Source of the DNA: Phyto melanocephala | Lineage: Eukaryota > Arthropoda > Insecta > Diptera > Rhinophoridae | Direction of reading: 5' to 3' | NCBI GenBank assembly: GCA_941918925.1 | Contig: OW799237.1 | Location: 54,920,997-54,984,996 of the forward strand | Length of the DNA: 64,000 nt | Part shown: positions 35,901 through 47,900 of the stretch, piece after piece | How the letters are laid out: every line of letters starts with the position of its first letter | Position numbering within the stretch: the first letter of the stretch is position 1 | The notes under the pieces: model-generated | Seen by the model: the letters and a program-made list of their open reading frames with translations, nothing else | Told to the model about the DNA's origin: nothing | The model's database searches: none | Made by a program: the position numbers and the translations under genes

Positions 35901-38900
35901 TTTAATAATAATAGATTTTTATACCCTTCACACAGTGAAAAAGGGTATATATAGGTTTGTCATTCCGTGTGAAATTTCTACAATTTTCATTTCCGACCCC
36001 ATAAAGTATATATTTTCTGAAAGCTTATGAATAGGGAAGTCGATTACCTCGATTTTTTTTCACAAAAACAACATTACAACAACAACATACATACAAACGT
36101 GTATACTGGTTAGAGAAAACGTGGCATCGAATCCCAGCTGAGCCAAAAAAAAATTTTTTTTATATATTAAAAATTTTTTTTTTAATTTTTTTTATTTTTT
36201 TTTTATTTTTTATTTAATATATTATTTATATTTTTATTATTTTTTTTTAAATTTTTTTTTTATTTTTTTTTTGTTTTATATTAATTATATATATATATTT
36301 TAATTATTTTTTTAAAATTTTTTTTTTTTTTTAATTTTTTTTAAAAAATTTTTTTTTTTAATTTTTTTTTTTATTTTTTTTTTTGTAACATACATACGTA
36401 AATTTATAATTTTACAATGGGATGTTTTTTATATATGTGTTTTTTATATGTGTGTACGTATTTCATATGAGATGAATGGTGATACAAACTACTGTTATTG
36501 CATGACTACACGTTGTGAAGGGTATATAAGATTCGGCACGGCCGAATATAGCGCTCTTACTTGTTCTAGATTAATTTGTTATTTAATTATTGTTATATAA
36601 TAAAAGAAATTAATAATGTCGAGTGCTTCAGTTATTGAAACGCGTAAAGCCATTGAAAATTTGAAGAAAATCGATCTAATTGGAAATGTTTCTCATCAAA
36701 TTACTGGTGCGAAACTACCGTCTAATCGTCAGGTCTTGCAAGTTTTATTTTACAACATGCGGTTTGTAAAAATGACTGCGATGCTTGGTGCGTAGCTAGC
36801 AATTAGTGCAGTGGAAATATTTTGGCAGCAAGCACGTATACCTATTCGAGAAGAGCACAAATGCGTTGAAAAGCTTGTAAAATTATACGACAAATGGAAA
36901 ATCATTCAGAAAACAGTTCCTGGTAAAAGGTCGAGTTCCCAAAAAGAAGCTGCTGAATCATTTTTGAATAGTCTAGACGACTTATTTGATATTGCTACCG
37001 CTGATGCACTAGAAAAAATTCGGATTGCAGAAGATAGAGAGTTTCTTGAAATGCAAAGAAAAAAAGGACGTCCCGGTTGTATGGCTGGTGCTGACAAGGT
37101 TTTGTGGGATCGGGAAAATAGAGCACAAGTACGAAAAGATAAGGAAGCTGCAAGGAAAAGAAAGCATGAGGAGGAAATGAGCCGCACAGGTAAGGGTGAC
37201 GAACTTCAATATTGTAATGTTTTATTTTTCATATTTTATAGATGTTTCTCAATTAATGGAGTGTAATGATGAAGGTGATATTAGTGACATATCAAGCAAC
37301 GAGATGCATAATGATGAAACACATGTAACCTTAAAAAGTAATCATGGTCAAAAACGAGGGCGCAAAAATTTTTTAACAGCAAGGTTGCTAGCAGCTCTTG
37401 ACAATGCCAAAGTGTCTGATGGAATGGCAGTTCATATTCTCATAGCAGCAGGTGAAGCATTTGGACTACGTGTAGAAGAACTTGCAATCAATCGTTCAAC
37501 TATTCATCGTTTACGCCAAGAGAACCGTTTAAGGGAATCTGAAGAAATTTCAGCTAATTTCACTGATAATGTAAATTGTGATTTTCAGCAAGAGTTGGTT
37601 TCTGATATTGTAACAATCTTTTCATCATTTATAGGTGAGTAAAACTGGATCGCTGGTAGCTCATTTTGATGGAAAATTCATTAAAGACTTGATCGGCCCC
37701 ACGAAGGTTGAGCGAATCGCAATTTCTGTTAGTTTCAACGGCACATCAAAATTTCTCGGCGCACCAAAAGTAGCATCTTCGAGTGGTGAAAATATTGCTG
37801 ATATAGTGTATGAAAAATTACGTGAATGGAAAATTGTTGACCAAGTCAAAGGCTTGTCATATGATACAACGTCAACAAATACTGGCATAAAAACAGGTGC
37901 TGCAGTTCTTTTAGAAAAAAAAATTGGCCGTAGTCTTATCAATCTACCTTGCCGCCACCATATTTATGAGGTCGTTTTGCGAAGTGTTTTCGAAACAAAA
38001 CTTTCTTTAACCTCTGCACCAGAAGTTCCCATCTTTGAAAGATTTGGAAAATTTTGGCCAAATATAAATAAACAAGCTTTCAAAAGTTGCATTGAAGATT
38101 CGACCATTTGTGAAAAAATAAGTGCAGCTGAACTAGAACACTGTAAAACTATGCTATGCTATGCTCAACTGGCTAAATCTCAAAATCGAGAAGACTATAA
38201 AGAATTACTACAGTTGGTTTTGATGTTTGTCGGTGCAGAGCAGTATAATTTCCGAACGCCTGGACCAACTAGCCATGCACGCTGGATGGCAAAGGCTATA
38301 TATTCCTTGAAAATATTTATGTTCCGTGATCAATTCAAACTAACGAAGAAGAAATTGAACGGTTTACGCGATATTTACGTTTTTATAGTGACTCTTTATA
38401 TCAAAGTTTGGTACAAATGCACTAATGCTATAGACGCACCGCTTCAAGATTTAACTTTTATTCAAGATGCCATAAAGTATACTGAAATAGACACGGACAT
38501 ATCAGCAATAATTCTAAAAAAAATGAGCAACCATTTATGGTACATTTCAGAGCAAGTAGTAGCTCTGGCTTTTTATGATTCGAAAATACCCATAGAAGAG
38601 AAAGAGAAAATGCTTCAAAACCTCAAATTAAAGGAACCAGTAGTAAAATTAGAAAATGGTCGAAGATGTTCGAATTTATTGGATTTTAAAAATATTTTGT
38701 TGTGTGATTTCGTGTCAGAGAAAACAAAATGTTTCTTTAGTAAATTTGGTTTGCCAATGGAGTTTTTACTGTTAGAGCCTTCAAGTTGGGAAACATCATA
38801 CGCATTTGAAGAAGGTTGGACCGCATGTAAGGACTTATTTGTCGTCAATGATATTGCAGAGAGAGGCGTTAAGTTTATTCAAGACTATAATAGAATCTTG

Positions 38901-41900
38901 ACAAATGATGAAGACGAAAAACAATTGTTGCTTCAGGTTGTTGAGGCTTATCGAATGAAATATCCATCATATAACAAAGCTACTTTAATAACATGATAAA
39001 TAAAATAGTAATGATTTATGTAACTACTTTCGTTAAAAATTGATATTTTGCCCATATAGACCCCATGAAAATTTTCAAATCGTTTCCGGGTCCACTAAAA
39101 ATTATCGGATTGACTCCAAATTTTACAGGATTACTTTTTTAACAGAAGGGAACAAGAATCGTGCTAGAAAAAACACTTTTTAAAATTTTCCCATACAAAT
39201 AAGAACACCCCTAATACATACATATATATCACTTCTTAAATATTTTATTTTATATAAGTTTAATAAAACTAAGTTTTATATATATATATAAAAGTATTCC
39301 GCAATTACTTAGTTGCCCACCCAATATTTTATTTACTTATTAAGTAAAATTGATTACGATTAGTAATCAATAAGATTACATATTAAAAAAAATAATGGTA
39401 TTGATTACATAATTCCCTTTTGAACAATTCTTAATTATTAATTGATTATGATTACAAATAATCCAAAAGTAATCAAGATTACATATTTAGGATTACGAGA
39501 AAAAAAAAATCAAAAGTAATCCAAAAAAGAATTGACTACTTTCAGAATATTTTTGATTATTTTTTAAAAATTTTGAATTTACAGCATGTTATACATACAT
39601 ACATATGTATGTATATACATTTTATTTTGAAAAATCAACAAAAAAAGGAAAAATACGTGAAAAAAATAATAATGAGAAACAAATTCATTCAGAATACATT
39701 CACTTGCAAAAAAAAAAAGTTTTATAATTTACATATATTTACAATTGGCCTTACTTACAACTAATTTTTCAAAAGAAAAATCAGACAATGATTGCCAACT
39801 TCGACTGTTGACGATCCCGGCAAAAAAAAAACAGTCGTTCATCTGGAACTGAAGACGTTAAGGGCGTGCTAAAAAAAAATAAATGCCAACAATTATAATA
39901 ACAAAAAATGAAAAAAACAACAACTGATTAAATAATTGTAGAATTTCATGAAGAAAAATGTATTTGTGACAGTATTGCCATAATTTCCTTGAAAGTAGTC
40001 GAATTATTATTTTATTACTTTTGATTTGGATATCTGTAATCGTAATCAATTAGTAATCGTGCGAATCTGAAAATAATCGTAATATAATCATTACTTCAAC
40101 TTAAAAAAAAATAATTTAAATACTAATTATTACGATAAGTAATCATTACTTAACAGATATGGTACGTACATATAATACACAATTTAAACAATACAATTGT
40201 AAAAGTGTTAAATTTTCATTAGTAAACAGTTCATTTACTTTTTACATTTGAAAGATTTATTTTGTAAATTTGCTTTAATTCTCTCGCGTCAAGTAGAGGA
40301 AGTAAGTAAAAAAAGCATATTTAGAATTTAATAGTTAGTAAATAAAAAATTTATTCATTAAAGCAGGTATTTCCTTTAATAAAAACTAGATTTTTTAAAG
40401 AATCGTCAGATAACAGGCTCTTGTTGGGTAACGTATAAAACCTGCTAAGGAAAATAATCTTTCTACAGGCCCTGAGGAACACAAGCTACTGTTAAATTCT
40501 CTTAATGCATTTTTAATATTTGGATAGCTTTCCAAAACGGAAATCTCCTTGCTCTTATCATTTAGGAAACTCATGAACTCTAATTCGAAATTTGATGTGC
40601 GAGGTTGCTCAATGTTCTTTTCGGCAAAAACAATAAAATCTGAAACTACTTCTGCTGCATCCAAGCATTGCTTCACGATATTTGATATTTTTTTTTTTGT
40701 TTTCTAGTTATGTTTTCTGGCAGCCAACGCATTTTAAAACTTGGGTAGAAACATAAAGCCAATATGGCTCTATTTGCTTCAGGTGCCAGCAGGAAAAACT
40801 TAACATATCTTCTCTCAACGCTCTCCCTTAGTTTTGGTAAAATACAACTGAAATGCCTCAAATTGTAACATTGTAGCCGATATAATCTGGCTTTTACAGA
40901 CATTCAAGTCGGCAAAACTTTTCCATAATAGCATTTATTTCCCTGTATGTAGTCCAACGCCATAGCTGTTGGTTTCAATATTTCAATTAATTCCTCAAAG
41001 TACTCCAGTTCTATAGCTGAGAACGTCTTAGCCTTATCTAACTTAACAAATAATTCATTTAATTTTGATTTTCTTTTCATTAGCTGTACTATGGAATCGA
41101 AAAGTGAGTTCCATCTTGTGGGACATGGATAAACTAACTGATGTCCGAGCCAATCTTTTATAACTTCAGCTGATTTGGGTCTTCTAGATAAATTTCATAA
41201 TAAAGTACATTTAGCAATTGCCGAGTAGTGAGAGAATTTTTTATGAAATTATTCATATCTGTTGTGGCTTAAAGACGTAATGTGTGGCTGAAACATTTCA
41301 GATGCCTCGGCAAATATAACTCTCTAGCTTTACATTTGAATAGTGTAAATGAATTCGCCTTAGACGAAACAATTCAAAGCTGAATAGTAGTGTTGTCAAA
41401 TGTCAAATTTAATGGTCATAGTTTCTAGCGATTTTCACTTTTGTCTGATACAACTTATTTTCAAATTAATTGTAAAAAATAAATGTATTTTGTTTTTTGA
41501 GCCACATGTATTTGAAATGCAAAATACTTTTCAGTTGTGTATTTGAAATACAAAATACTTTCAAACCATGTATTTCAAATACAGATACAAAATACGTATT
41601 TGTATCTGTATTTCAAATACAAGTATTTCAAATACTGCCCAGGCCTGTGTGTCACACTGTACCCAATGCCTCTTTTAACAACAACAACAACAATACATAA
41701 AAAACAAACAACATCAATAAAAAGGTATACATATGTGAAAATCATCCCTTGCAAGGAATACAAGACAAAAATTTTTTTGGCGCCGCACATTGGGTTGAAA
41801 TTGCTAAAAACGGCTCTTAATTTAGGCGTTAGAGATAACACTTATTTTTTCGTTTTGTAGTATTAAATGGGTCATTAGTAGTTAAAAATAAAATTTTTTT

Positions 41901-44900
41901 TTAAACTCAGGGGATATCCGTTTGTCTGCCCGTATGAATATTTTAATTGCTTTGCAAACTCCATTTTGAAAGATAAATGAATGAAATTTGACGCGTATGA
42001 TTTTTTTAGGTTAGTAACTCAGAATACGAAAATTCAACGGAATTAGTAAGTGATTTCGTATAGCCGCCATACAAAATTTTCCCGGAAATAGCCCATACTT
42101 ATCTTTATTTATTGAAAAGGTTTTTATTAATATTAATATTTATAATAAATTTACATTTTATTTTTAATATTATTTCACTAAAATAAATATCATCGGAATT
42201 ATTTTCTTCAGACATTTTAGGTAATATTAGAAGGTCCAACACCTGCTGTGGTAACACGCTACTTTTCTTTTTGTTTGCTCATATTACTAACAATAGGATC
42301 AGATCTTATTAAAAATCTATTGAAAATATCTTCGTTGTACTTTTTGCGACTGCATTTCCGTGAAACAGGTTCTCTGTATGATTTAAAATCTTTATTGCGA
42401 GCTTCCTGCGATAACTGACCAATAGGTAACAGTGCATGATTAATAATCTCCGAACCATGTATTATTTATGTAATGTGGGAGACATGTTATACCATGGGTA
42501 TTTTCCAACAAAGTTTTTTGCGGTCGATAAAATTTCCTAATTTTCCAACATTAATCTGATGGCCACACGATACAGCAACTAAAATAGTATGCAACTTTTT
42601 GATCAGTTCAACGTCGGTTTTTGTAATTTTCGCTAAAATTCGGGATTTTGGAAAAAACGTCTGGCTGTATTCCCGTCATTAGAGTTTCCAAACCCTGGAT
42701 TTGGCTGGTCAACTATAAGTTCGGTTTTTTGTCTGAACTCGACCTGTATTTTTGATCTGGTTTCATCATTACTTTTACATATTAGCCTTTCCAATGACAA
42801 GTACATGGTAAAGTCCTATGTTATTTTACCAGTATTAGAAACGGAACTTCAGTTTGGAACTGCTGGGTAATAATTTTAAAAATAGGAATATTGATAATGA
42901 GAAAATTAACAAAAATAAACAATAACAAAACTACATACCAAACATATGTATGTACACACTTACATGATTAATACAGTGAGTGCATTCCTAAGCATACACG
43001 AATTTTTCTTTGATGTAATCTAAACTTGAGTCTTGTAAACAAATTCTAACTCGATTTAACCCCTTCTCATCTAAAATGGCATAAGTTTCAGCAAAGAACT
43101 CCGCTCAACTTTAAGACCCTTTTGGAGTAGTTTTATTTCGTTTGGGAAATCAATCCGTTGTGTTAGTCTTACTAGGCAATATAACGCTTCATAATTGGGA
43201 TTTCAAAAACGATGGTTTACTATGACAAATCTTTTAGAACTTACAACTACTATACATCAAGGATTTCTTCAGCAACAACAGACTGATGTTATCTATATAA
43301 ACTATTAAGTTTTATACTCAATTAAATTTTGGGCTAACATTCCCCTAGAAGCACAATCTGCAGGATTCAACGCCGACGGCACATATTTCCATTGAAGTGG
43401 GTTACTCAGGCGTTGAATATCCGCCACTCTATTTGCAACGTAGATCGTCCAATTAGAAGGTGATTTTTGAATTTTTGAACTATCACTCCAATAAACAATT
43501 TTGTCAATAATTATGTCAGAAAGTGATTCCCGAACACTCTGAGCCAACTGTACCAGTATTTTGGCTGCATACAACTAAAGTCTAAGTATAGAAATGGTTT
43601 ACTTTCGATTTTGACAGTAAAATATTTACAAATATTCCCTCGGACGTGATAACTCTCGAATAGATTACAGCTGCGTATGCCATAGTTGATGCATCGGCAG
43701 AACAATACAACTCAATCTGAGATTTGTTAGACCAGCAAATCGATCGAGGAAATTTTAAACTGGTAAGTTTAGATAATGAAAATCTATGTTTTCGCCAACG
43801 TTCAGGTCGAAGTTTCTCATCCCAGTCTAAACCATTTTCCAATAGTTGCTTAAAAATAGATTTGGAGACGACAGTAATAGGTGCTAACTACCCCAGTGGA
43901 TCATACAGCTTAGCATTTTCAGAGAGAATTGATCTTTTAGTGAATGAAATGCTGTCCTCAATGTTAACCCTAAATGTAAATGTATCACTTTCAGTGTCCC
44001 ACTGTATACCGAGGGTCTTAACTACAGTGTCCCTGTTAAATTTCAAAGTAACAGAAGGGTCTCTGCAGTCCTCAGGGATTTCCCGTAAAAGTTCATCTGA
44101 ATTAGTAATTAATTTACGAAGGTTGCACCAGCCCCTTTTTAATAGATCATAGAGATCCCTTTGCAAAAATGGCTTCATCGACATTGTCTGCTCCTGAAAT
44201 AATTTCATGAACATAATAATCAGAAATCAGTACTTTCGACACCTCAGGAAACTTATGTTCAAGGTCAAGTTCCAATTTTTGCAAAACACGAATAGCCAAA
44301 TAGGGTGCAGACGTGGTATCATATCGATGCCTTACTTCCTCAACCTCGTAACCTAAAAAAATACGGTATTGACTTTTTCATATCAAACGATTGCTATTTT
44401 GCTTTAACTAAAAAAGATAATTATATTGTTACTTCTAATATACATAAATGACAAAAAATTCCTTAATAATTGCATTTAAACTTTTAACCAAACCCCGAAG
44501 CATAAAAAGAAGAACCGTTTTTCTCTCTCTCCTGAAATGTTTGGTTCTTTAAGATACGAGGTTGAGGAATTAGGTAAGGCATCGATATGTAACAGTATTC
44601 AATTCATAAATAAAGATATCCTCATTTGGATTGAACCACCAAAGAGTTTGATGAAACTTTCTGTGTTCTGGACATACATCGATTTGTCTAAACATATTCT
44701 CGATGTAAGCGCTGAAAACTTTTCTATGCATTTTCCATTTCGTAATGATTGCAGGAAGGCTGTTATGAAAGGCAGGGATGGCTAGGAAACAATTCGTCTT
44801 TTAGAGACTTGTAATTACTTAAATGACAGCTTCCATCAAAAATAAAGTAAAGTATGTGCAAAACGTATGAATTTTCGCGAACATCACTACTCCAATTTTC

Positions 44901-47900
44901 GTCATTTGGCCTAAATACTCATATCCTGCATAAAGCTCCTATAGCATTTAGCAAATTCTAGACGTTTAGAAAGTGAAATCTCCAACTGTCTTAACGTTTG
45001 TATGCACCAAAGACATTGTTTTGTACAATAGAATCAGTGTTGCTGTTGAGAATAGATTTAAATGGCAAATGCACCATATAACGCCCAGCTTCCTTCCGAG
45101 TTGTCGTATTTTCAAAATAATTTTCACACGCTGATTCATTATTACTAAATATTCTTGCCGTAATTACCTCCTCCTGCTCCCAGAAGGACCTTAATATACT
45201 CTCCATATTCGTTTGGTGTTAGAGGTTCCAGACGTACTGTTTTTAGCAGTACATGTACTGTTTTTCCTTAATTGTATTTTTTTATGCACAACACCCAAAA
45301 CATTACGCAAATGTACTGTTTTTCACACTTTGTACTGTTTTTATGAATATTTTTTTTATAAAACAATAACATTTCTCTATTTTAATATTTGATAAACAAA
45401 TTTTTAACAGTGTGAAAAAAACACAAGATAATTTGAAACACTCTGTAATCGTTAAAAAAGTACATCGCTTGTAAACAACGTTGTTACTGTTTTACATTTT
45501 TGAAAAAACAGTAAGTTCATGATTAAAAAATTTAAAAAAAAATTGAAAATAAAATTCTATTCACAACTTAAAAATAAAATTCCTTACAAGAATCATTCAT
45601 TCAAAGAACATAATCGAAAAATTAAAAAAAAAAAATCGATTCACAAATAGAATTTTTATTTTCCTTGAAGAAAAGTTAGCAGCGTTGCCATTGTAGTTTA
45701 TTATTTTTGTTGTGTTAATGGGGACAATTTCACCATTTTAGGAATTAAAGAAAATATCTTAAAGACTTTAATTTTTAGTTCTTCTAACTTTTTGTTTCTC
45801 CACAAATTTTTGTTACACATATTAAAAACATACGTTAAAGGCAATTTCATTTAGTATTGAACACCAGGCAATATGAAATTTTAAATAATTATAGTATGCA
45901 TGTCTGATTAGTGATAAAACAAGTAAGAGTGCTATATTCGGCCATGCCGAATCTTATATACCCTTCACAACGTGTAGTCCCATATGAAATAAGTACATAC
46001 ATTTAAAAAACATACATATATAAAAACATCCCATTGTAAAATTGTAAATTTACGTATGTATGTTAAAAAAATAAAATAAAAAAAATATAAAAAAATTAAG
46101 ACCCTTTTAAATATTTTTTTTTATTTAGAAATTACTTCTGTTATATATCTAATGTTTATAAATGTGAGATAAATTTGCTTCTAATAAGAAAAAAAAAAAA
46201 CCAGAGGCAGTGCCACAAACATGTCTGCAAGTTATTTAGGAGCTTATAAATAAAAATTATCACAATTTGTTTTTCGCCTGTCAATAATATCTGAAAGTAG
46301 AATTGACTAATAACTACCTTAACTAAGATTTATTTTATTAAATTAAATAAAAGTATAGGTTTCCGCAAGAGTTACCAGAGGAAGATTGAAAAATATTGGA
46401 AAACTATTGTGAGCAGAGTTACCAGAGGAATATTGAAAAAAGCTGTTATTTTCCTTAAGAGTTGTTACATTCAGCATAAGGTATTGCATTTAAAATTATT
46501 TCTTAATGGAAATAAATAAATGTAATTTATATGGACATTTGTATGAATGTATCTAGGTATTTATGTGAAAAAAATTAATTTTTACACAACAACGAAGTTG
46601 AAGTTCATTGATGTAACCGCTATTCTCCCAACGGCATGTAGGTAATTTCTTGCATTTGTTTGCAAGTTTAATTAAAAAAATTAAGAAGAAGTAAAGGTGT
46701 AGTAAGGTATTGCATTTAAAATTATTTCTTAATGGAAATAAATAAATGTAATTTATATGGACATTTGTATGAATGTATCTAGGTATTTATGTGAAAAAAA
46801 TTAATTTTTACACAACAACGAATTTGAAGTTTATTGATGTAACCGCTAATCTCCCAACGGCATGTAATTTCTTGCACTTGTTTGCAAGTTTAGTTAAAAA
46901 AATTAAGAAGAAGTAAAGGTGTAGTCATGCAATAACAATAGTTTGTATCACCATTCATCTCATATAAAATACGTACATACTTAAAAAACATACATATATA
47001 AAAATAACATCCCATTGTAAAAAAATAAATTTACGTACATATATAGTTTAATTAAAATAATTAAAAAAAGGAAAAAGTAAAGAGTAATAGAGCATACATT
47101 ATTGAAATTTAAAATATATAATATGTATTAACGTATACTACGTACTCAATGGGAAAAATACATAAAAATAGATATGTATTTAGTTAAGTTTTTTTTTTCA
47201 TAGTGCATCGTATTTTGCTAGTCATGATATTTCATATTCTACTCATATTGACCATGAAACATTGATATGTAAAAAAAAAAATTAAGCAAACACTTAATGG
47301 TATCGAACTGCGTACCACCAGCTTCATAGTTCAGTGGTGTACCCACTGCACTACCATCCTATGAACATTTATATAACTTAAATATACAAAAGTACTTGCA
47401 ACCTATATGAGGTTCATACAAAATAAAAATCATATACATACATACATACATTTAAGTATTAGCAATATGTTTGAATGAATATTCGTATGTAGGTTTTTTA
47501 CACACACACATGCTACGTTGAATCAAAGTTATAGCTGTTGTTAAGCTGTTTTCTCTAGCAGCGAAAGCCGCGGTGACATTTTGTTTTCTCTAAATATTTT
47601 GAGCAGAGTTACCAGAGGAAGATTAAAAAATATTGGAATAATATTGTGAGCAGAGTTACCAGAGGAAGATTGAAAAAAGCTGTTATTTTCCTTAAGAGTT
47701 GTTGCATTCAGCATAAGGTATTGCATTTAAAATTATTTCTTAATGGAAATAAATAAATGTAATTTATATGGACATTTGTATGAATGTATTTAGGTATTTA
47801 TGTGAAAAAAATTAATTTTTACACAACAACGAAGTTGAAGTTCATTGATGTAACTGCTAATCTCCCAACGGCATGTACGTAATTTCTTGCATTTGTTTGC

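Larger units (their letters stand above)
35301..39213 (+). mobile_element. unrecognised DNA transposon with ~195-bp TIRs and 8-bp TSD
   Basis: The left end TAAGGGTGTTCTTATTT and right end (reverse complement) TAGGGGTGTTCTTATTT begin inverted repeats that continue to about 35493 and from about 39018. The inner 120 bp is almost identical (CTGTAAAATTTGGAGTCAATC; CCCGGAAACGATTTGAAAAT). ATACATAC is exactly duplicated at 35293-35300 and 39214-39221. It carries one split gene (36616-38996) and a DINE-like insertion at 35921-36565. Without the insertion it is about 3.27 kb. The superfamily is not certain: the 8-bp duplication fits hAT or P, but the termini match neither. Confidence 0.9.
35153..41647 (-). 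mobile_element. hAT element (6.5 kb with insertions) and 8-bp TSD
   Basis: Ends CAGGGCTGGGCA and (reverse complement of right) CAGGCCTGGGCA are inverted repeats, followed inward on both sides by repeated ATTTCAAATACAAAATAC motifs. TGTGTCAC is exactly duplicated at 35145-35152 and 41648-41655. A hAT transposase relic lies at 40395-41340. A different transposon (35301-39213) has inserted near the left end. Confidence 0.92.

Noticed and set aside
36906..37187. Antisense open frame
   Set aside because: It mirrors the charged, codon-biased exon of the putative transposase.
41537..41860. Overlapping open frames on both strands
   Set aside because: They consist of the hAT subterminal ATTTCAAATAC repeats read as protein.
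44537..44785. 82-codon plus-strand frame
   Set aside because: It lies in the rearranged part of the BEL/Pao relic and matches nothing I know.
45207..45919. A full second copy of the 11844-12719 hAT-type element
   Set aside because: Only the GTACTGTTTTT motifs are shared; paired ends and a target duplication are missing.
47297..47360. A genuine tRNA gene
   Set aside because: A and B boxes are good, but the acceptor ends do not pair and the sequence is part of a dispersed repeat.
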